Notes under the pieces: model-generated
What the model was told of the DNA's origin: nothing
The model's input: only the letters and a program-made list of their open reading frames with translations
Database searches by the model: none
Program-made: the position numbers and the translations under genes
In this document: positions 19,760 through 30,941 of the stretch, in pieces
Position numbering within the stretch: the first letter of the stretch is position 1
Layout: each line of letters starts with the position of its first letter
Source of the DNA: Mesorhizobium sp. M2A.F.Ca.ET.046.03.2.1
GTDB taxonomy: Bacteria; Pseudomonadota; Alphaproteobacteria; Rhizobiales; Rhizobiaceae
Reading direction: 5' to 3'
DNA length: 64,000 bases
Assembly (NCBI RefSeq): GCF_003952425.1
Contig: NZ_CP034449.1
Coordinates: forward strand, 5,692,001-5,756,000

Positions 19760-20803
19760 ATGGACACTTTCCTCTCGATTTACGTGCTGCCGGCGCTGCT
19801 GATCCTTCTGAAGTCGGTCGTGCTGATCGTCGTGCTTTTGATCGGCGTCGCCTACCTGCTCTATGCCGACCGCAAGATCTGGGCGGCGGTGCAATTGCGT
19901 CGCGGCCCGAACGTCGTCGGTCCGTGGGGTACGCTGCAGGCCTTCGCCGACCTTTTAAAATTCGTCTTCAAGGAGCCGGTGATCCCGTCGGGCGCCAACA
20001 AAGGCGTGTTCCTTCTGGCGCCGCTGGTGTCGGCGGTACTGGCGATCTCGGCCTGGGCGGTCATTCCGGTCAATGACGGCTGGGCGATCGCCAACATCAA
20101 TGTCGGCATCCTCTATGTCTTCGCCATCTCCTCGCTCGAGGTTTATGGCGTGATCATGGGCGGTTGGGCGTCCAACTCGAAATACCCGTTCCTCGGCGCG
20201 CTGCGCTCGGCCGCGCAGATGGTGTCCTACGAAGTCTCGATCGGCTTCGTCATCGTCACCGTGCTGCTCTGCGTCGGCTCGCTGAACCTCTCCGACATCG
20301 TCATGTCGCAGCAGGACGGCCTCGGCACCAAGCTCGGCCTGCCCAACACCTTCCTCGACTGGCATTGGCTGTCGCTGCTGCCGATGTTCGTGGTGTTCTT
20401 CATCTCCGCGCTCGCCGAGACCAACCGCCCGCCTTTCGACCTTGTGGAAGCGGAATCGGAACTCGTCGCCGGCCACATGGTTGAATATTCGTCGACGCCG
20501 TTCCTGCTCTTCTTCCTCGGCGAGTATGTCGCCGTCGTCCTGATGTGCGCGCTGGCGACCATCCTGTTCCTCGGCGGCTGGCTGCCGCCGTTCAATTTCG
20601 CGCCCTTCACCTGGATACCGGGTGTGATCTGGTTCGTGCTGAAGATCTGCCTGATGTTCTTCATGTTCTCGATGGTGAAGGCTTTCGTGCCGCGCTACCG
20701 CTACGACCAGCTGATGCGGCTGGGCTGGAAAGTCTTCCTGCCGATCTCGCTGTTCATGGTCGTCGCCACCGCGGCCTTCCTCAAGATCACGGGGTTTGCG
20801 TGA
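19760..20803 (+). CDS. nuoH: NADH-quinone oxidoreductase subunit H
   Basis: ND1-type membrane subunit linking the quinone site to the proton channel. Contains [20 protein letters not shown] near residue 30 and [20 protein letters not shown] near 215. Eight or so transmembrane segments, 347 residues. The ATG at 19760 lies two bases after the nuoG stop. Confidence 0.97.
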   Translation: MDTFLSIYVLPALLILLKSVVLIVVLLIGVAYLLYADRKIWAAVQLRRGPNVVGPWGTLQAFADLLKFVFKEPVIPSGANKGVFLLAPLVSAVLAISAWAVIPVNDGWAIANINVGILYVFAISSLEVYGVIMGGWASNSKYPFLGALRSAAQMVSYEVSIGFVIVTVLLCVGSLNLSDIVMSQQDGLGTKLGLPNTFLDWHWLSLLPMFVVFFISALAETNRPPFDLVEAESELVAGHMVEYSSTPFLLFFLGEYVAVVLMCALATILFLGGWLPPFNFAPFTWIPGVIWFVLKICLMFFMFSMVKAFVPRYRYDQLMRLGWKVFLPISLFMVVATAAFLKITGFA

Positions 20804-21294
20804 TGTCCGCTCTGGCCCAGGCCGCAAAATCGCTGCTGCTGAAGGATTTCGTCAGCGCCTTCTTCCTGTCGATGCGCCAGTTCTTCGCGCCGAAGGAAAC
20901 CATCAACTATCCGCATGAGAAGGGGCCGACCAGCCCGCGCTTCCGCGGCGAACATGCGCTGCGCCGCTATCCGAACGGCGAGGAACGCTGCATCGCCTGC
21001 AAGCTGTGCGAGGCGATCTGCCCGGCGCAGGCCATCACCATCGAGGCGGGCCCGCGCCGCAACGACGGCACGCGCCGCACCGTGCGCTACGACATCGACA
21101 TGGTGAAGTGCATCTATTGCGGCTTCTGCCAGGAAGCCTGCCCGGTCGACGCCATCGTCGAAGGGCCGAATTTCGAGTTCGCGACCGAGACGCGCGAGGA
21201 GCTTTACTACAACAAGGAAAAGCTGCTCGCGAACGGCGATCGCTGGGAGCGGGAGCTGGCGCGCAACATCGCGCTGGACTCGCCGTATAGGTGA
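20803..21294 (+). CDS. nuoI: NADH-quinone oxidoreductase subunit I
   Basis: Two-cluster ferredoxin subunit. The [4Fe-4S] motifs [14 protein letters not shown] and [14 protein letters not shown] are complete. 163 residues, typical. The ATG shares its A with the nuoH stop (TGATG), so coupling is likely. A palindromic repeat follows before nuoJ. Confidence 0.97.
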   Translation: MSALAQAAKSLLLKDFVSAFFLSMRQFFAPKETINYPHEKGPTSPRFRGEHALRRYPNGEERCIACKLCEAICPAQAITIEAGPRRNDGTRRTVRYDIDMVKCIYCGFCQEACPVDAIVEGPNFEFATETREELYYNKEKLLANGDRWERELARNIALDSPYR

Positions 21295-21296
21295 TT

Positions 21297-21428
21297 AGCG
21301 TGCTTCTCCCCGTTCACGGGGAGAAGATGCCGGCAGGCAGATGAGGGGCGGCGCCAGCTTCTGGAAACTTGGCGTTACCCCTCATCCGGCCCTTCGGGCC
21401 ACCTTCTCCCCGTAAACAGGGAGAAGGA
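21297..21428. repeat. RIME-like palindromic element inside the nuo operon
   Basis: About 130 bp made of two hairpins. The left one contains CTTCTCCCCGTTCACGGGG, the shared middle is GATGCCGGCAGGCAGATGAG, then GGGGCGGCGCC, and the right half is CCCCTCATCCGGCCCTTCGG with a closing CTTCTCCCCGTAAACAGGG. This is the common Rhizobiales intergenic mosaic type (RIME1-like). It accounts for most of the 229-base gap between nuoI and nuoJ, the only large gap within nuo. A second copy carries the IS at 62522-63880. Confidence 0.88.
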
Positions 21429-21523
21429 ACAAGAAAGTGGACGGCGCAACGTCGTCCGTCTAAGGAACACGCGGTTTCGAACCGGAGGCGGGTCGGAGTC
21501 GAAATTGGAACCCGGGGGAACCC

Positions 21524-22144
21524 ATGCTGACTGGACTAGAGGCGGCCTTTTTCTACCTCTTCGCCTTTATCGCCGTGGCGTCGGCCTTCATGGTCATTTC
21601 GTCGCGCAACCCCGTGCATTCGGTGCTGTTCCTGATCCTGACCTTCTTCAACGCCGCGGGCCTCTTCATGCTGACCGGCGCCGAGTTCCTGGCGATGATC
21701 CTGCTGGTCGTCTATGTCGGCGCGGTGATGGTGCTGTTCCTGTTCGTCGTCATGATGCTCGACGTCGACTTCGCCGAGATGAAGCAGGGCGCCCTGCAAT
21801 ACGCGCCGATCGGCGCGCTGGTCGGGCTGATCCTGGCGGCGGAGCTGATCATCGTGCTCGGCGGCTACACATTCGCGCCGCAGCTGGCCTCGACGGTCGC
21901 CAAGGCGACGCCGGATCTCGCCACGCGCTCCAACACGGCGGCGCTCGGCGACATCCTTTACACGGACTACCTCTATTATTTCCAGATTTCCGGCCTGGTG
22001 CTGCTGGTCGCCATGATCGGCGCCATCGTGCTGACGCTGCGCCACAAGCCGGGCGTCAAGCGGCAGTCGATCGCCGCGCAGGTCGGTCGCACGCCGGCGA
22101 CAGGCATGGAAATCCGCAAGGTCAAAACGGGCGAGGGCATCTGA
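21524..22144 (+). CDS. nuoJ: NADH-quinone oxidoreductase subunit J
   Basis: ND6-type membrane subunit with five transmembrane helices. Conserved [20 protein letters not shown] near residue 27 and [20 protein letters not shown] near 63. 206 residues. First gene after the palindromic gap; it could have its own promoter or depend on read-through. Confidence 0.96.
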   Translation: MLTGLEAAFFYLFAFIAVASAFMVISSRNPVHSVLFLILTFFNAAGLFMLTGAEFLAMILLVVYVGAVMVLFLFVVMMLDVDFAEMKQGALQYAPIGALVGLILAAELIIVLGGYTFAPQLASTVAKATPDLATRSNTAALGDILYTDYLYYFQISGLVLLVAMIGAIVLTLRHKPGVKRQSIAAQVGRTPATGMEIRKVKTGEGI

Positions 22145-22145
22145 G

Positions 22146-22454
22146 ATGGTCGTCGGCATTGCACATTACCTGACCGTATCGGCGATCCTGTTCACGCTCG
22201 GCGTGTTCGGCATCTTCCTGAACCGCCGCAACATCATCGTCATCTTGATGTCGGTCGAGCTCATCCTGCTCGCGGTCAACATCAATTTCGTCGCGTTCTC
22301 GGCGGCGCTGCATGACCTCGTCGGACAGGTGTTCGCCCTGTTCGTGCTGACGGTCGCGGCCGCTGAAGCCGCGATCGGTCTTGCCATTCTTGTCGTCTTC
22401 TTCCGCAACCGCGGCTCGATCGCGGTCGAAGACGTGAGCGCGATGAAGGGTTGA
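22146..22454 (+). CDS. nuoK: NADH-quinone oxidoreductase subunit K
   Basis: ND4L-type subunit with three transmembrane helices. The helix-2 glutamate segment [19 protein letters not shown] and the helix-3 [20 protein letters not shown] are intact. 102 residues, standard length, one base after the nuoJ stop. Confidence 0.97.
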   Translation: MVVGIAHYLTVSAILFTLGVFGIFLNRRNIIVILMSVELILLAVNINFVAFSAALHDLVGQVFALFVLTVAAAEAAIGLAILVVFFRNRGSIAVEDVSAMKG

Positions 22455-22465
22455 CGGGAACCACC

Positions 22466-24439
22466 ATGTATCAGGCTATCGTCTTCCTTCCGCTGCTCGG
22501 CTTCCTGATTGTCGGCCTGTTCGGCAATTCGCTCGGCGCCAAGGCTTCCGAATACATCACCTCCGGCTTCCTGGTGATCGCGGCTATCCTGTCCTGGATC
22601 GCCTTCTTCACCGTCGGCTTCGGCAATGGCGAGGTGTTCACCGTGCCGGTGCTGCGCTGGATCCAGTCAGGCGGCATCGACGCCTCCTGGGCGCTCAGGA
22701 TCGACACGCTGACGGTGGTGATGCTGGTCGTCGTCAACACGGTGTCGGCGCTGGTTCACATCTATTCGATCGGCTACATGCACCACGATCCGAACCGGCC
22801 GCGCTTCTTCGCCTATCTGTCGCTGTTCACCTTCGCGATGCTGATGCTGGTGACCGCCGACAACCTCATCCAGATGTTCTTCGGCTGGGAAGGCGTCGGT
22901 CTCGCTTCCTACCTGCTGATCGGCTTCTGGTACAAGAAGCCGTCGGCCAACGCCGCCGCCATCAAGGCCTTCGTCGTCAACCGTGTCGGCGACTTCGGCT
23001 TCGCGCTCGGCATCTTCGGCGTGTTCGTGCTGTTCGGCTCGGTCAATCTGAGCACCGTGTTTGCCAATGCGGCGTCATTCCTGCCGGCCGAAGGCGCGCC
23101 TGCCGGCGCCGCCGTGCTGACTTTCCTCGGCCATGCGCTCGACAAGCAGACGGCGCTGACCGTGGTCTGCCTGCTGCTCTTCATGGGCGCCATGGGCAAG
23201 TCGGCGCAGGTGCCGCTGCACACCTGGCTGCCGGACGCCATGGAAGGCCCGACGCCGGTCTCGGCGCTCATCCACGCGGCGACCATGGTGACCGCCGGCG
23301 TGTTCATGCTGGCCAGGCTGTCCCCGCTGTTCGAGCTGTCGCACTCGGCGCTGACCGTCGTCACCTTCATCGGCGCCTTCACCGCCTTCTTCGCGGCGAC
23401 CGTCGGCCTCGTCCAGAACGACATCAAGCGCGTCATCGCCTATTCGACCTGCTCGCAGCTCGGCTATATGTTCGTGGCGCTCGGCGTCGGCGCCTATGGC
23501 GCGGCGATCTTCCATCTGTTCACGCACGCCTTCTTCAAGGCACTGCTGTTCCTCGGCTCCGGCTCGGTCATCCACGCGGTGTCCGACGAGCAGGACATGC
23601 GCAAGATGGGCGGGCTGCGCAAGCTGATCCCGACCACCTACTGGATGATGATTGTCGGCACGCTGGCGCTGACCGGCGTCGGCATCCCGGCAACGGTGAT
23701 CGGCACCGCCGGTTTCTTCTCCAAGGACGCAATCATCGCGACCTCCTTCGCCAGCCACAATGCGGTCGCCGGCTTTGCCTTCATCCTGCTGGTGGTCGCC
23801 GCCTGCTTCACCAGCTTCTATTCGTGGCGCCTGATCTTCATGACCTTCCACGGCGAGCCGCGCGCCAGCCACGAGGTCATGCATCATGTCCATGAATCGC
23901 CGCCGGTGATGCTGGTGCCGCTCTATGTTCTGGCGGCCGGCGCGCTGTTCGCGGGCATCATCTTCCACGGCGCCTTCATCGGCGAGGGCTATGCCGAATT
24001 CTGGAAGGCGTCACTGTTCACGCTGCCGGACAACCATATCCTGCACGAGATCCACGAGCTGCCGCTCTGGGTGGAACTGGCGCCATTCGTGGCCATGGTG
24101 ATCGGCCTGCTGGTTGCCTGGAAGTTCTATATCCGCTCGCCGGAACTGCCTCGCAGCGTCGCCGCCAACCACCGCCTGCTCTACGCCTTCCTGCTCAACA
24201 AGTGGTACTTCGACGAGCTCTACGACATCCTGTTCGTTCAGCCGGCCAAGCGCCTCGGCAGGTTCCTGTGGAAGACCGGTGACGGCACGATCATCGACGG
24301 GCTCGGCCCCGACGGCATCTCGGCGCGCGTCGTCGACGTCACCAACCGCGTCGTCAAGCTACAGACCGGCTACCTCTACCACTATGCTTTCGCCATGCTG
24401 ATCGGCGTGGCCGCTCTCGTCACCTGGATGATGCTCTGA
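22466..24439 (+). CDS. nuoL: NADH-quinone oxidoreductase subunit L
   Basis: ND5-type antiporter-like proton pump with a lateral C-terminal helix. Contains [39 protein letters not shown] and the Lys/His-bearing helices [19 protein letters not shown]. Start set at ATG 22466 (MYQAIVF); a TTG at 22451 overlaps nuoK and adds only a few atypical residues. 657 residues. Confidence 0.96.
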   Translation: MYQAIVFLPLLGFLIVGLFGNSLGAKASEYITSGFLVIAAILSWIAFFTVGFGNGEVFTVPVLRWIQSGGIDASWALRIDTLTVVMLVVVNTVSALVHIYSIGYMHHDPNRPRFFAYLSLFTFAMLMLVTADNLIQMFFGWEGVGLASYLLIGFWYKKPSANAAAIKAFVVNRVGDFGFALGIFGVFVLFGSVNLSTVFANAASFLPAEGAPAGAAVLTFLGHALDKQTALTVVCLLLFMGAMGKSAQVPLHTWLPDAMEGPTPVSALIHAATMVTAGVFMLARLSPLFELSHSALTVVTFIGAFTAFFAATVGLVQNDIKRVIAYSTCSQLGYMFVALGVGAYGAAIFHLFTHAFFKALLFLGSGSVIHAVSDEQDMRKMGGLRKLIPTTYWMMIVGTLALTGVGIPATVIGTAGFFSKDAIIATSFASHNAVAGFAFILLVVAACFTSFYSWRLIFMTFHGEPRASHEVMHHVHESPPVMLVPLYVLAAGALFAGIIFHGAFIGEGYAEFWKASLFTLPDNHILHEIHELPLWVELAPFVAMVIGLLVAWKFYIRSPELPRSVAANHRLLYAFLLNKWYFDELYDILFVQPAKRLGRFLWKTGDGTIIDGLGPDGISARVVDVTNRVVKLQTGYLYHYAFAMLIGVAALVTWMML

Positions 24440-25944
24440 TGACCGACTGGCCAATCCTCTCGCTGGTCACCTTCCTGCCGCTGGTTGGTGTTCTCTTCAT
24501 TCTGCCGATCAGCGACGACAGCGAAAACGCGCGCCGCAACATCCGCGGCATCGCGCTTGCGACGACAACTTTCACCTTCCTGGTGTCGCTGTTCATCTGG
24601 AAGGGCTTCGACAATTCGCAGGCCGGCTTCCAGTTCGTCGAGAAATACGCCTGGCTGGATTCGGGCATTTCCTACCACATGGGCGTCGACGGCATCTCGA
24701 TGCTGTTCGTCATCCTGACGACGTTCCTGATGCCGCTTTCCATCCTCGCCTCCTGGGAAGCGATCGAGAAGCGGGTCAAGGCCTATATGATCGCCTTCCT
24801 GATCCTCGAGACGCTGATGATCGGCGTGTTCTGCGCGCTCGACATCGTGTTGTTCTACGTCTTCTTCGAGGCCGGCCTGATCCCGATGTTCATCATCATC
24901 GGCGTCTGGGGCGGCAAGCGGCGCGTCTATGCCTCGTTCAAGTTCTTCCTCTACACGCTCGCCGGTTCGGTGCTGATGCTGCTCGCCATCATGGTGATGT
25001 TCTTCCAGTCGGGCACCACGGATATCCCGACACTGCTGACGCATCAGTTCCCGGCCAACATGCAGACCTGGCTGTGGCTGGCCTTCTTCGCGTCCTTCGC
25101 GGTGAAGATGCCGATGTGGCCGGTGCACACCTGGCTGCCTGATGCCCACGTGGAGGCGCCGACGGCGGGCTCGGTCATCCTGGCAGCCATCCTCTTGAAG
25201 ATGGGCGGGTACGGCTTCCTGCGCTTCTCGCTGCCGATGTTCCCGGAAGCGTCGGCGATGTTCGCGCCGCTGGTGTTCACGCTCTCCGTCGTCGCCATCA
25301 TCTACACCTCGCTGGTGGCGCTGATGCAGGAGGACATGAAGAAGCTGATCGCCTATTCGTCGGTCGCCCATATGGGCTTCGTGACCATGGGCATCTTCGC
25401 CATGAACCAGGAAGGCGTGCAGGGCGCGATCTTCCAGATGCTCAGCCACGGCCTCGTGTCGGGCGCGCTGTTCCTGTGCGTCGGCGTCATCTACGACCGC
25501 ATGCATACGCGCGAGATCGACGCCTATGGCGGCCTCGTCAACAACATGCCGAAATATGCCACCGTCTTCATGATCTTTACCATGGCCAATGTCGGCCTGC
25601 CGGGCACCAGCGGCTTCATCGGCGAGTTCCTGACCATGCTCGGTGTGTTCAAGGTCAACACCTGGGTGGCGTTCTTCGCCGCGACCGGCGTCATCCTGTC
25701 GGCGGCTTACGCGCTTTGGCTGTATCGACGCGTGATCTTCGGCGCGCTGACCAAGGACAGCCTGAAGAACCTGCTCGATCTTTCGCCGCGCGAGAAGGCG
25801 ATCATCTACCCGCTAGTGGTGCTGGTCATCTTCTTCGGCGTTTATCCGGCGCCGGTGTTCGACGCGACGGCCCAATCGGTCAAGGCGCTCGTCACCAACG
25901 TCACCGCATCCATCAATTCCGCGCAGACCGCGGCGGCGAACTGA
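24439..25944 (+). CDS. nuoM: NADH-quinone oxidoreductase subunit M
   Basis: ND4-type proton-pumping subunit. Key segments are [40 protein letters not shown] and [19 protein letters not shown]. 501 residues. The ATG shares a base with the nuoL stop (TGATG). Confidence 0.97.
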   Translation: MTDWPILSLVTFLPLVGVLFILPISDDSENARRNIRGIALATTTFTFLVSLFIWKGFDNSQAGFQFVEKYAWLDSGISYHMGVDGISMLFVILTTFLMPLSILASWEAIEKRVKAYMIAFLILETLMIGVFCALDIVLFYVFFEAGLIPMFIIIGVWGGKRRVYASFKFFLYTLAGSVLMLLAIMVMFFQSGTTDIPTLLTHQFPANMQTWLWLAFFASFAVKMPMWPVHTWLPDAHVEAPTAGSVILAAILLKMGGYGFLRFSLPMFPEASAMFAPLVFTLSVVAIIYTSLVALMQEDMKKLIAYSSVAHMGFVTMGIFAMNQEGVQGAIFQMLSHGLVSGALFLCVGVIYDRMHTREIDAYGGLVNNMPKYATVFMIFTMANVGLPGTSGFIGEFLTMLGVFKVNTWVAFFAATGVILSAAYALWLYRRVIFGALTKDSLKNLLDLSPREKAIIYPLVVLVIFFGVYPAPVFDATAQSVKALVTNVTASINSAQTAAAN

Positions 25945-25958
25945 CCGGGGAATAGACC

Positions 25959-27395
25959 ATGACGCCGGACCTTCTCTCCAGCCTTTCACTCTCGACGCCG
26001 GAACTGATCCTCGCTGTCGGCGCGCTGGTGCTCCTGATGATCGGAGCCTATTCGCGCTCCAACAACACCATGACCGTGACCGGCCTGGCCGTCCTTGTGC
26101 TGGTGGTGGCCGGACTCTGGCTCGCCTTCTCCGGCGGGCAAGGCGCTGCCTATGGCGGCGCCTTCGTGCAGGATGCCTTCGGCGCCTTCATGAAGATGCT
26201 GGCACTGATCGGATCGGCGGTTTCGCTGGTGATGTCGATGCGCTTTGCGCGCCAGGAGCATTTCGACAAGTTCGAGTTCCCGGTGCTTATCCTGCTCTGC
26301 ACGCTCGGCATGCTTCTGATGATCTCGGCCAACGGCATGATCGGGCTTTATCTCGGGCTCGAGCTGCAATCGCTGGCGATCTATGTGCTGGCGGCGATCA
26401 ACCGCGACAATTTGCGCTCGACCGAGGCGGGCCTGAAATATTTCGTCCTCGGCGCGCTGTCCTCGGGCATGCTGCTCTACGGCATCAGCCTCGTATACGG
26501 TTACACCGGCAACACCGGCTTCCAGGAGATCGCGACGGCCCTTGGCAGCGGCGAGCGCCAGCTCGGCCTCGTCTTCGGCCTGGTGTTCGTGCTCGCCGGC
26601 CTCGCCTTCAAGATCTCGGCCGTGCCGTTCCACATGTGGACGCCGGACGTCTATGAGGGCGCGCCGACGCCGATCACCGCCTTCCTGGCGGCGGCGCCGA
26701 AAATGGCGGCGATGGCGCTGATCGTGCGCGTCACCATGGGCGCCTTCAAGCCGATCGCCGCCGATTGGCAGCAGATCGTCGTCTTCATCTCGATCGCCTC
26801 GATGGCGCTCGGCGCGTTCGCGGCCATCGGCCAGACCAACATCAAGCGCCTGATGGCCTATTCCTCGATCGGCCACATGGGCTACGCGCTGGTCGGCCTT
26901 GCCGCCAACAGCCAGGCCGGCGTGCGCGGCGTCGCCATCTACATGCTGATCTATCTGGTGATGACGCTCGGCACCTTCGCCTTCATCCTCGCCATGCGCC
27001 GCAAGGAAGGCAATGTCGAGCAGATCAGCGACCTTTCCGGTCTCGCCTCGACCAACCCGGTCATGGCCACCATCCTCACCATCCTGATGTTCTCGCTGGC
27101 CGGCATTCCGCCGCTCGCGGGCTTCTGGGGGAAATGGTATGTGTTCCTCGCCGCCATCAACGCGCATCTTTACGCCCTGGCAATCATCGGCGTTCTGGCC
27201 TCGGTGGTGGGCGCCTACTATTACCTGCGCATCATCAAGATCATGTGGTTCGACGAGCCTGTCGGCGGCTTCGTTCCGATGGCCAGCGAGCTGCGCCTTG
27301 TGCTCGGCGTCAGCGGCGCCTTCGTGCTGTTCTACGTGCTGATCGGCGGACCGATCGGCAGCTACGCCGAAGCCGCCGCGAAGACCTTCTTCTGA
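25959..27395 (+). CDS. nuoN: NADH-quinone oxidoreductase subunit N
   Basis: ND2-type antiporter-like subunit. Recognised by [40 protein letters not shown] and [19 protein letters not shown]. 478 residues. Last core subunit of the operon; birA follows after four bases. Confidence 0.97.
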   Translation: MTPDLLSSLSLSTPELILAVGALVLLMIGAYSRSNNTMTVTGLAVLVLVVAGLWLAFSGGQGAAYGGAFVQDAFGAFMKMLALIGSAVSLVMSMRFARQEHFDKFEFPVLILLCTLGMLLMISANGMIGLYLGLELQSLAIYVLAAINRDNLRSTEAGLKYFVLGALSSGMLLYGISLVYGYTGNTGFQEIATALGSGERQLGLVFGLVFVLAGLAFKISAVPFHMWTPDVYEGAPTPITAFLAAAPKMAAMALIVRVTMGAFKPIAADWQQIVVFISIASMALGAFAAIGQTNIKRLMAYSSIGHMGYALVGLAANSQAGVRGVAIYMLIYLVMTLGTFAFILAMRRKEGNVEQISDLSGLASTNPVMATILTILMFSLAGIPPLAGFWGKWYVFLAAINAHLYALAIIGVLASVVGAYYYLRIIKIMWFDEPVGGFVPMASELRLVLGVSGAFVLFYVLIGGPIGSYAEAAAKTFF

Positions 27396-27399
27396 CGGG

Positions 27400-28221
27400 A
27401 TGGCGTTTCGGCTGGCTCCAACCGCGGCGTCGGAGGGGTTCCGGCTCGAGGCGCATGACAGCGTCGGCTCCACCAACGCGCTGGCGCTGGAGCACGCGCG
27501 CGCCGGCGATCCCGGCAAGCTCTGGGTCGTTTCGAAGAAGCAGGAGAGCGGCCGCGGCCGGCGCGGGCGCGCCTGGGCGACGCCGGAAGGCAATCTTGCG
27601 GCGACACTGCTCCTGGTTCCGGGCGGCGAGCTGCGGCTGGCAGCGACCCTCGGCTTCGTCGCGGGGCTGGCGCTGGCCGACGCGCTCGACGCCGTCGTGC
27701 CGAAAGGCCGGATCGCCGTCGCCTTGGATGGCGCGAGCCAGGGGCGCAACCGCTTCGAGCTGAAATGGCCGAACGACGTGCTGGCCTCGGGCGCCAAGCT
27801 TGCCGGCATCCTGCTGGAATCGGCGATGCTGGAAGGCGGCCGTTTCGCGGTCGCCATCGGCATCGGCGTCAATGTCGCGGCTTATCCCGAGGACTTGCCT
27901 TATCCAGCGACCTCGCTCAGCGCGCTCGGCGCCGATTGCGATGCCGAAATGCTGTTCCTGGCGCTTTCGGATGCCTGGAGCGAGAATGCCAGGCTCTGGG
28001 ACGACGGGCGCGGGCTCGATGCCATCAGAAAACACTGGCTTGCCCGCGCGGCGGGGCTTGGCGGCGAGGTTGCTGTCAGAATTGACGGCAATGTGGTGCG
28101 CGGCGTCTTCGAAACCATTGACGAGGACTGCCGTTTCGTGATCCGCGACGATGAAGGATCGGTTTTGACGATCGCGGCGGGCGACGTGCATTTCGGCGCT
28201 GTCGCCTCGGCCCGGGTATAG
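27400..28221 (+). CDS. birA: Biotin--[acetyl-CoA-carboxylase] ligase
   Basis: Attaches biotin to the biotin carboxyl carrier protein through biotinyl-AMP. Contains DSVGSTNALALEHA (residues 20-33), the ATP/biotin loop ESGRGRRGRAWATPEGNL near 48, and LKWPNDVLASGAKLAGIL near 121. There is no N-terminal DNA-binding domain, so it is a plain ligase, not a repressor. 273 residues. Downstream of nuoN, as in other rhizobia. Confidence 0.93.
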   Translation: MAFRLAPTAASEGFRLEAHDSVGSTNALALEHARAGDPGKLWVVSKKQESGRGRRGRAWATPEGNLAATLLLVPGGELRLAATLGFVAGLALADALDAVVPKGRIAVALDGASQGRNRFELKWPNDVLASGAKLAGILLESAMLEGGRFAVAIGIGVNVAAYPEDLPYPATSLSALGADCDAEMLFLALSDAWSENARLWDDGRGLDAIRKHWLARAAGLGGEVAVRIDGNVVRGVFETIDEDCRFVIRDDEGSVLTIAAGDVHFGAVASARV

Positions 28222-28315
28222 TTTTATTTTGCGCCGTTCCGGACGAAGTCATTGACTACGGTTTTCCCGGAATTGCTCCAACGGCTTGGCCTGACGGCCA
28301 GGAAGGAAAGAATTC

Positions 28316-29986
28316 ATGGCGAATAGAGAAAACGCCGAGCTCGTTTTCGCGCCGTTGGGCGGCGTCGGCGAGATCGGCATGAATTTCGCCCTTTATGGTT
28401 ATGGGCCCGCTGATGCGCGCGAATGGATCGTCGTCGATGTCGGCGTCACCTTTCCCGATAGCGCGCATCCCGGCGTTGATCTCATCCTGCCCGATACGCG
28501 CTTCATCGAGGAGAACATCGACGGCCTGCGCGGCATCGTCATCACCCACGCGCATGAGGACCATTACGGCGCGCTGCTCGATATCTGGCCGAGGCTCAAG
28601 GCGCCGGTCTGGATGACGCCGTTCACCGCAGGCCTGCTCGAAGCCAAGCGGCAGGGCGAGCAGAACGCGCCGAAGATACCGGCGTCCATCTACCGGGCCG
28701 GCGAGAAATTCACCATCGGACCGTTCGAGATCGAGGCCATTCCGGTGGCGCACTCGATTCCCGAGCCGATGTCGCTGGCGATCACCACGCCGGCCGGCAC
28801 CGTCATCCATACCGGCGACTGGAAGATCGACCCGGAGCCGACGATCGGGCCGAAGACCGACGAGGCGCGGTTCCGCGCCTATGGCGACAAGGGCGTGCTG
28901 GCGCTGATCTGCGATTCCACCAACGCGCTGAGGGAAGGGGAGTCGCCGTCGGAAGTGGCGGTGGGCGAAGGCCTAAAGGGCGTCATCGAGAAGGCCAAGG
29001 GCCGCGTCGCAGTCACCACTTTCTCCTCCAATGTCGGGCGCATCGTCTCGATAGCGCGCGCGGCGCGCGATGCCGGCCGGCAGTGCCTGGTGCTCGGCCG
29101 CTCGCTGAAGCGCGTCATCGACGTGGCGGGCGAGCTCGGCTACATGGATGGCCTGCCGGAGTTCATCGCCGAGGAAGACTATGGCTATATCCCGCGCGAG
29201 AACCTGGTGATCATCTGCACCGGCAGCCAGGGCGAGCCGCTCGCCGCGCTGGCAAAGCTGTCGCGCGACGAGATGAAGTCGGTGGCGCTGACGGCCGGCG
29301 ACACGGTGGTGTTCTCCTCGCGCACCATTCCCGGCAACGAGAGGGCGATCCTGGAAATCAAGAACCGGCTGATCGACCTCGGCATGAAGATCATCGAGGA
29401 TGGCGACGCGTTGGTGCATGTGTCGGGCCATCCGCGCCGCAGCGAATTGCGCAAGATGTATGAATGGGTGCGGCCGCAGATCGGCGTTCCCGTGCATGGC
29501 GAGGCGGCGCATCTGGTGGCGCAAGGCTCGTTGATGTCGATGTCGGGCATCGGCCAGGTGGCGCAAGTGCGTGACGGCGACATGCTCAGACTCTGGCCCG
29601 GCCCGGCGACGATCATCGACCAGCTGCCGTTCGGCCGGCTGTACAAGGACGGGTTCTTGATCGGCACCGACCAGGCCATGGGCATACGCGACCGCCGCAA
29701 GCTCTCCTTCGCCGGTCATGTCGCGGTCAATGTCGTGCTCGACGACAAATACGAGCTCGCCGGCGACCCCGACCTGGTGGCGATCGGCGTGGCCGAGGCG
29801 GATGCCAGCGGCGAAACGCTGGAAGACCTGATGCTCGATGCGGCAATCGGCGCGGTGGACTCCATTCCGCGCCAGCGTCGAAAAGACCTCGACCTGGTGC
29901 AGGAAGCGGTGCGTCGCGCCGTGCGCGCCGCCGCCAACGAAGCCTGGGGCAAGAAGCCGCTGGTGACGGTGTTCGTCACGCGGTGA
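28316..29986 (+). CDS. rnj: Ribonuclease J
   Basis: Metallo-beta-lactamase/beta-CASP ribonuclease for mRNA decay and rRNA maturation. Zinc motif THAHEDHYGALLDIWP near residue 76, the beta-CASP DSTNALREGESPSE near 199, ICTGSQGEP near 300 and GHPRRSELRKMYEW near 370 are present. 556 residues. Preceded by a good AAGGAAAG ribosome site. The 94-base gap after birA could hold a promoter. Confidence 0.95.
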   Translation: MANRENAELVFAPLGGVGEIGMNFALYGYGPADAREWIVVDVGVTFPDSAHPGVDLILPDTRFIEENIDGLRGIVITHAHEDHYGALLDIWPRLKAPVWMTPFTAGLLEAKRQGEQNAPKIPASIYRAGEKFTIGPFEIEAIPVAHSIPEPMSLAITTPAGTVIHTGDWKIDPEPTIGPKTDEARFRAYGDKGVLALICDSTNALREGESPSEVAVGEGLKGVIEKAKGRVAVTTFSSNVGRIVSIARAARDAGRQCLVLGRSLKRVIDVAGELGYMDGLPEFIAEEDYGYIPRENLVIICTGSQGEPLAALAKLSRDEMKSVALTAGDTVVFSSRTIPGNERAILEIKNRLIDLGMKIIEDGDALVHVSGHPRRSELRKMYEWVRPQIGVPVHGEAAHLVAQGSLMSMSGIGQVAQVRDGDMLRLWPGPATIIDQLPFGRLYKDGFLIGTDQAMGIRDRRKLSFAGHVAVNVVLDDKYELAGDPDLVAIGVAEADASGETLEDLMLDAAIGAVDSIPRQRRKDLDLVQEAVRRAVRAAANEAWGKKPLVTVFVTR

Positions 29987-29996
29987 CGAACAAGGG

Positions 29997-30105
29997 AATA
30001 GGGGAGTAGGGCAGTAGGGCAGTTGGGCAGTAGGGAAGAATGAGTGGTTACTTTCTTGTGCCTTTTTTCCCTACTCCCTTACTGCCCTACTCCCTTACTC
30101 CCCTA
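29997..30105. repeat. Palindromic repeat PAL-D of short AGGGCAGT-like units
   Basis: The left arm is a run of near-identical octamers (AGTAGGGC, AGTAGGGC, AGTTGGGC, AGTAGGGA). The right arm is the complement (TTCCCTACTCCCTTACTGCC, then CTACTCCCTTACTCCCC). The loop between is AT-rich with a T6 run. It follows the rnj stop by 10 bases and could act as a terminator or mRNA 3' stabiliser. It lies just upstream of the mce ribosome site. Confidence 0.75.
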
Positions 30106-30120
30106 AAAGCGGAGCGCTTT

Positions 30121-30525
30121 ATGCTTGGACGCCTGAACCATGTCGCGCTTGCCGTGCCGGATCTGGCTGCGGCGATGGCTGCCTATCGCGATATGCTGGG
30201 CGCGCGATTGAGCGCGCCGCAGGCGCTGCCGGAGCATGGCGTGACGGTGGTGTTCGTCGATGTCGGCAACACGAAGATCGAGTTGCTGGAGCCGCTGGGC
30301 GATGCCTCGCCGATCGCGGCGTTTCTCGAGAAGAACCCTTCGGGCGGCATGCATCACGTCTGCTATGAGGTCGACGATATCCTGGCTGCCCGCAACCATT
30401 TGAAAGCGAGCGGCGCACGGGTGCTCGGCGACGGCCACCCGAAGATCGGCGCGCATGGCAAGCCGGTGCTGTTCCTGCATCCCAAGGATTTCTTCGGTAC
30501 GCTCGTCGAACTGGAGCAGGCATGA
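30121..30525 (+). CDS. mce: Methylmalonyl-CoA epimerase
   Basis: Vicinal-oxygen-chelate enzyme that interconverts (R)- and (S)-methylmalonyl-CoA, upstream of B12-dependent methylmalonyl-CoA mutase. Metal ligands are recognisable in LNHVALAVPDL (His near residue 6), GGMHHVCYEVDD (His near 78) and TLVELEQA at the end (Glu). 134 residues. ATG 30121 (MLGRLNHV) was chosen over an upstream ATG at 30040 that lies in the palindromic repeat. Confidence 0.93.
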   Translation: MLGRLNHVALAVPDLAAAMAAYRDMLGARLSAPQALPEHGVTVVFVDVGNTKIELLEPLGDASPIAAFLEKNPSGGMHHVCYEVDDILAARNHLKASGARVLGDGHPKIGAHGKPVLFLHPKDFFGTLVELEQA

Positions 30526-30806
30526 ACTGGGTCCTGTTCGCGGCGCTGTTCTTCGTCACCTGGTGGTTGGTGCTGTTCATCGTTCTGCCGTTCAGCCTGC
30601 GCACGCAGGACGACGACAGGGATGTCACTCTTGGCACGGTTTCCAGCGCGCCGCGCGGGCCGCATATGCGGCGCGCCTTCCTGCGCGCGACGGTCGTGAC
30701 GGTGGTCGTGATGGGTATTCTCTACGGGCTGACGATGGGGCTAGGATTCAGCTTCGACGACATCATGCGGATCATGCCGGACTTTAGTCCGAATACCCAT
30801 CACTGA
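30522..30806 (+). CDS. DUF1467 family small membrane protein
   Basis: 94-residue protein with two predicted transmembrane helices (residues 4-25 and about 52-80) separated by a short polar loop containing LPFSLRTQDD, the DUF1467 signature. Function unknown. It overlaps mce (ATGA). The mce-DUF1467-proS-lolCD order is conserved in rhizobia as far as I know. Confidence 0.85.
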   Translation: MNWVLFAALFFVTWWLVLFIVLPFSLRTQDDDRDVTLGTVSSAPRGPHMRRAFLRATVVTVVVMGILYGLTMGLGFSFDDIMRIMPDFSPNTHH

Positions 30807-30861
30807 CGCTGAGAACACGGTCTCCGCAAGTATTGCGAAGCATGCGCGCGCAGGGGTTGAG

Positions 30862-30884
30862 ATCGGAAGCCGGCTTCCGATTTT
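30862..30884 (+). terminator. Intrinsic terminator after mce-DUF1467
   Basis: Perfect 20-base palindrome ATCGGAAGCCGGCTTCCGAT followed by TTT, about 55 bases after the DUF1467 stop. The short U-tract makes it a moderate terminator. Confidence 0.6.
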
Positions 30885-30941
30885 CGCGAGCGCGGGACTG
30901 TCAAGCTGTTTGGCAGAGGGCTGGGCTAAGCAGATGATTGC

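Noticed and set aside
25986..27872. Long open frame (628 codons) on the minus strand
   Set aside because: Antisense to nuoN and birA, with low-complexity residues typical of a shadow.
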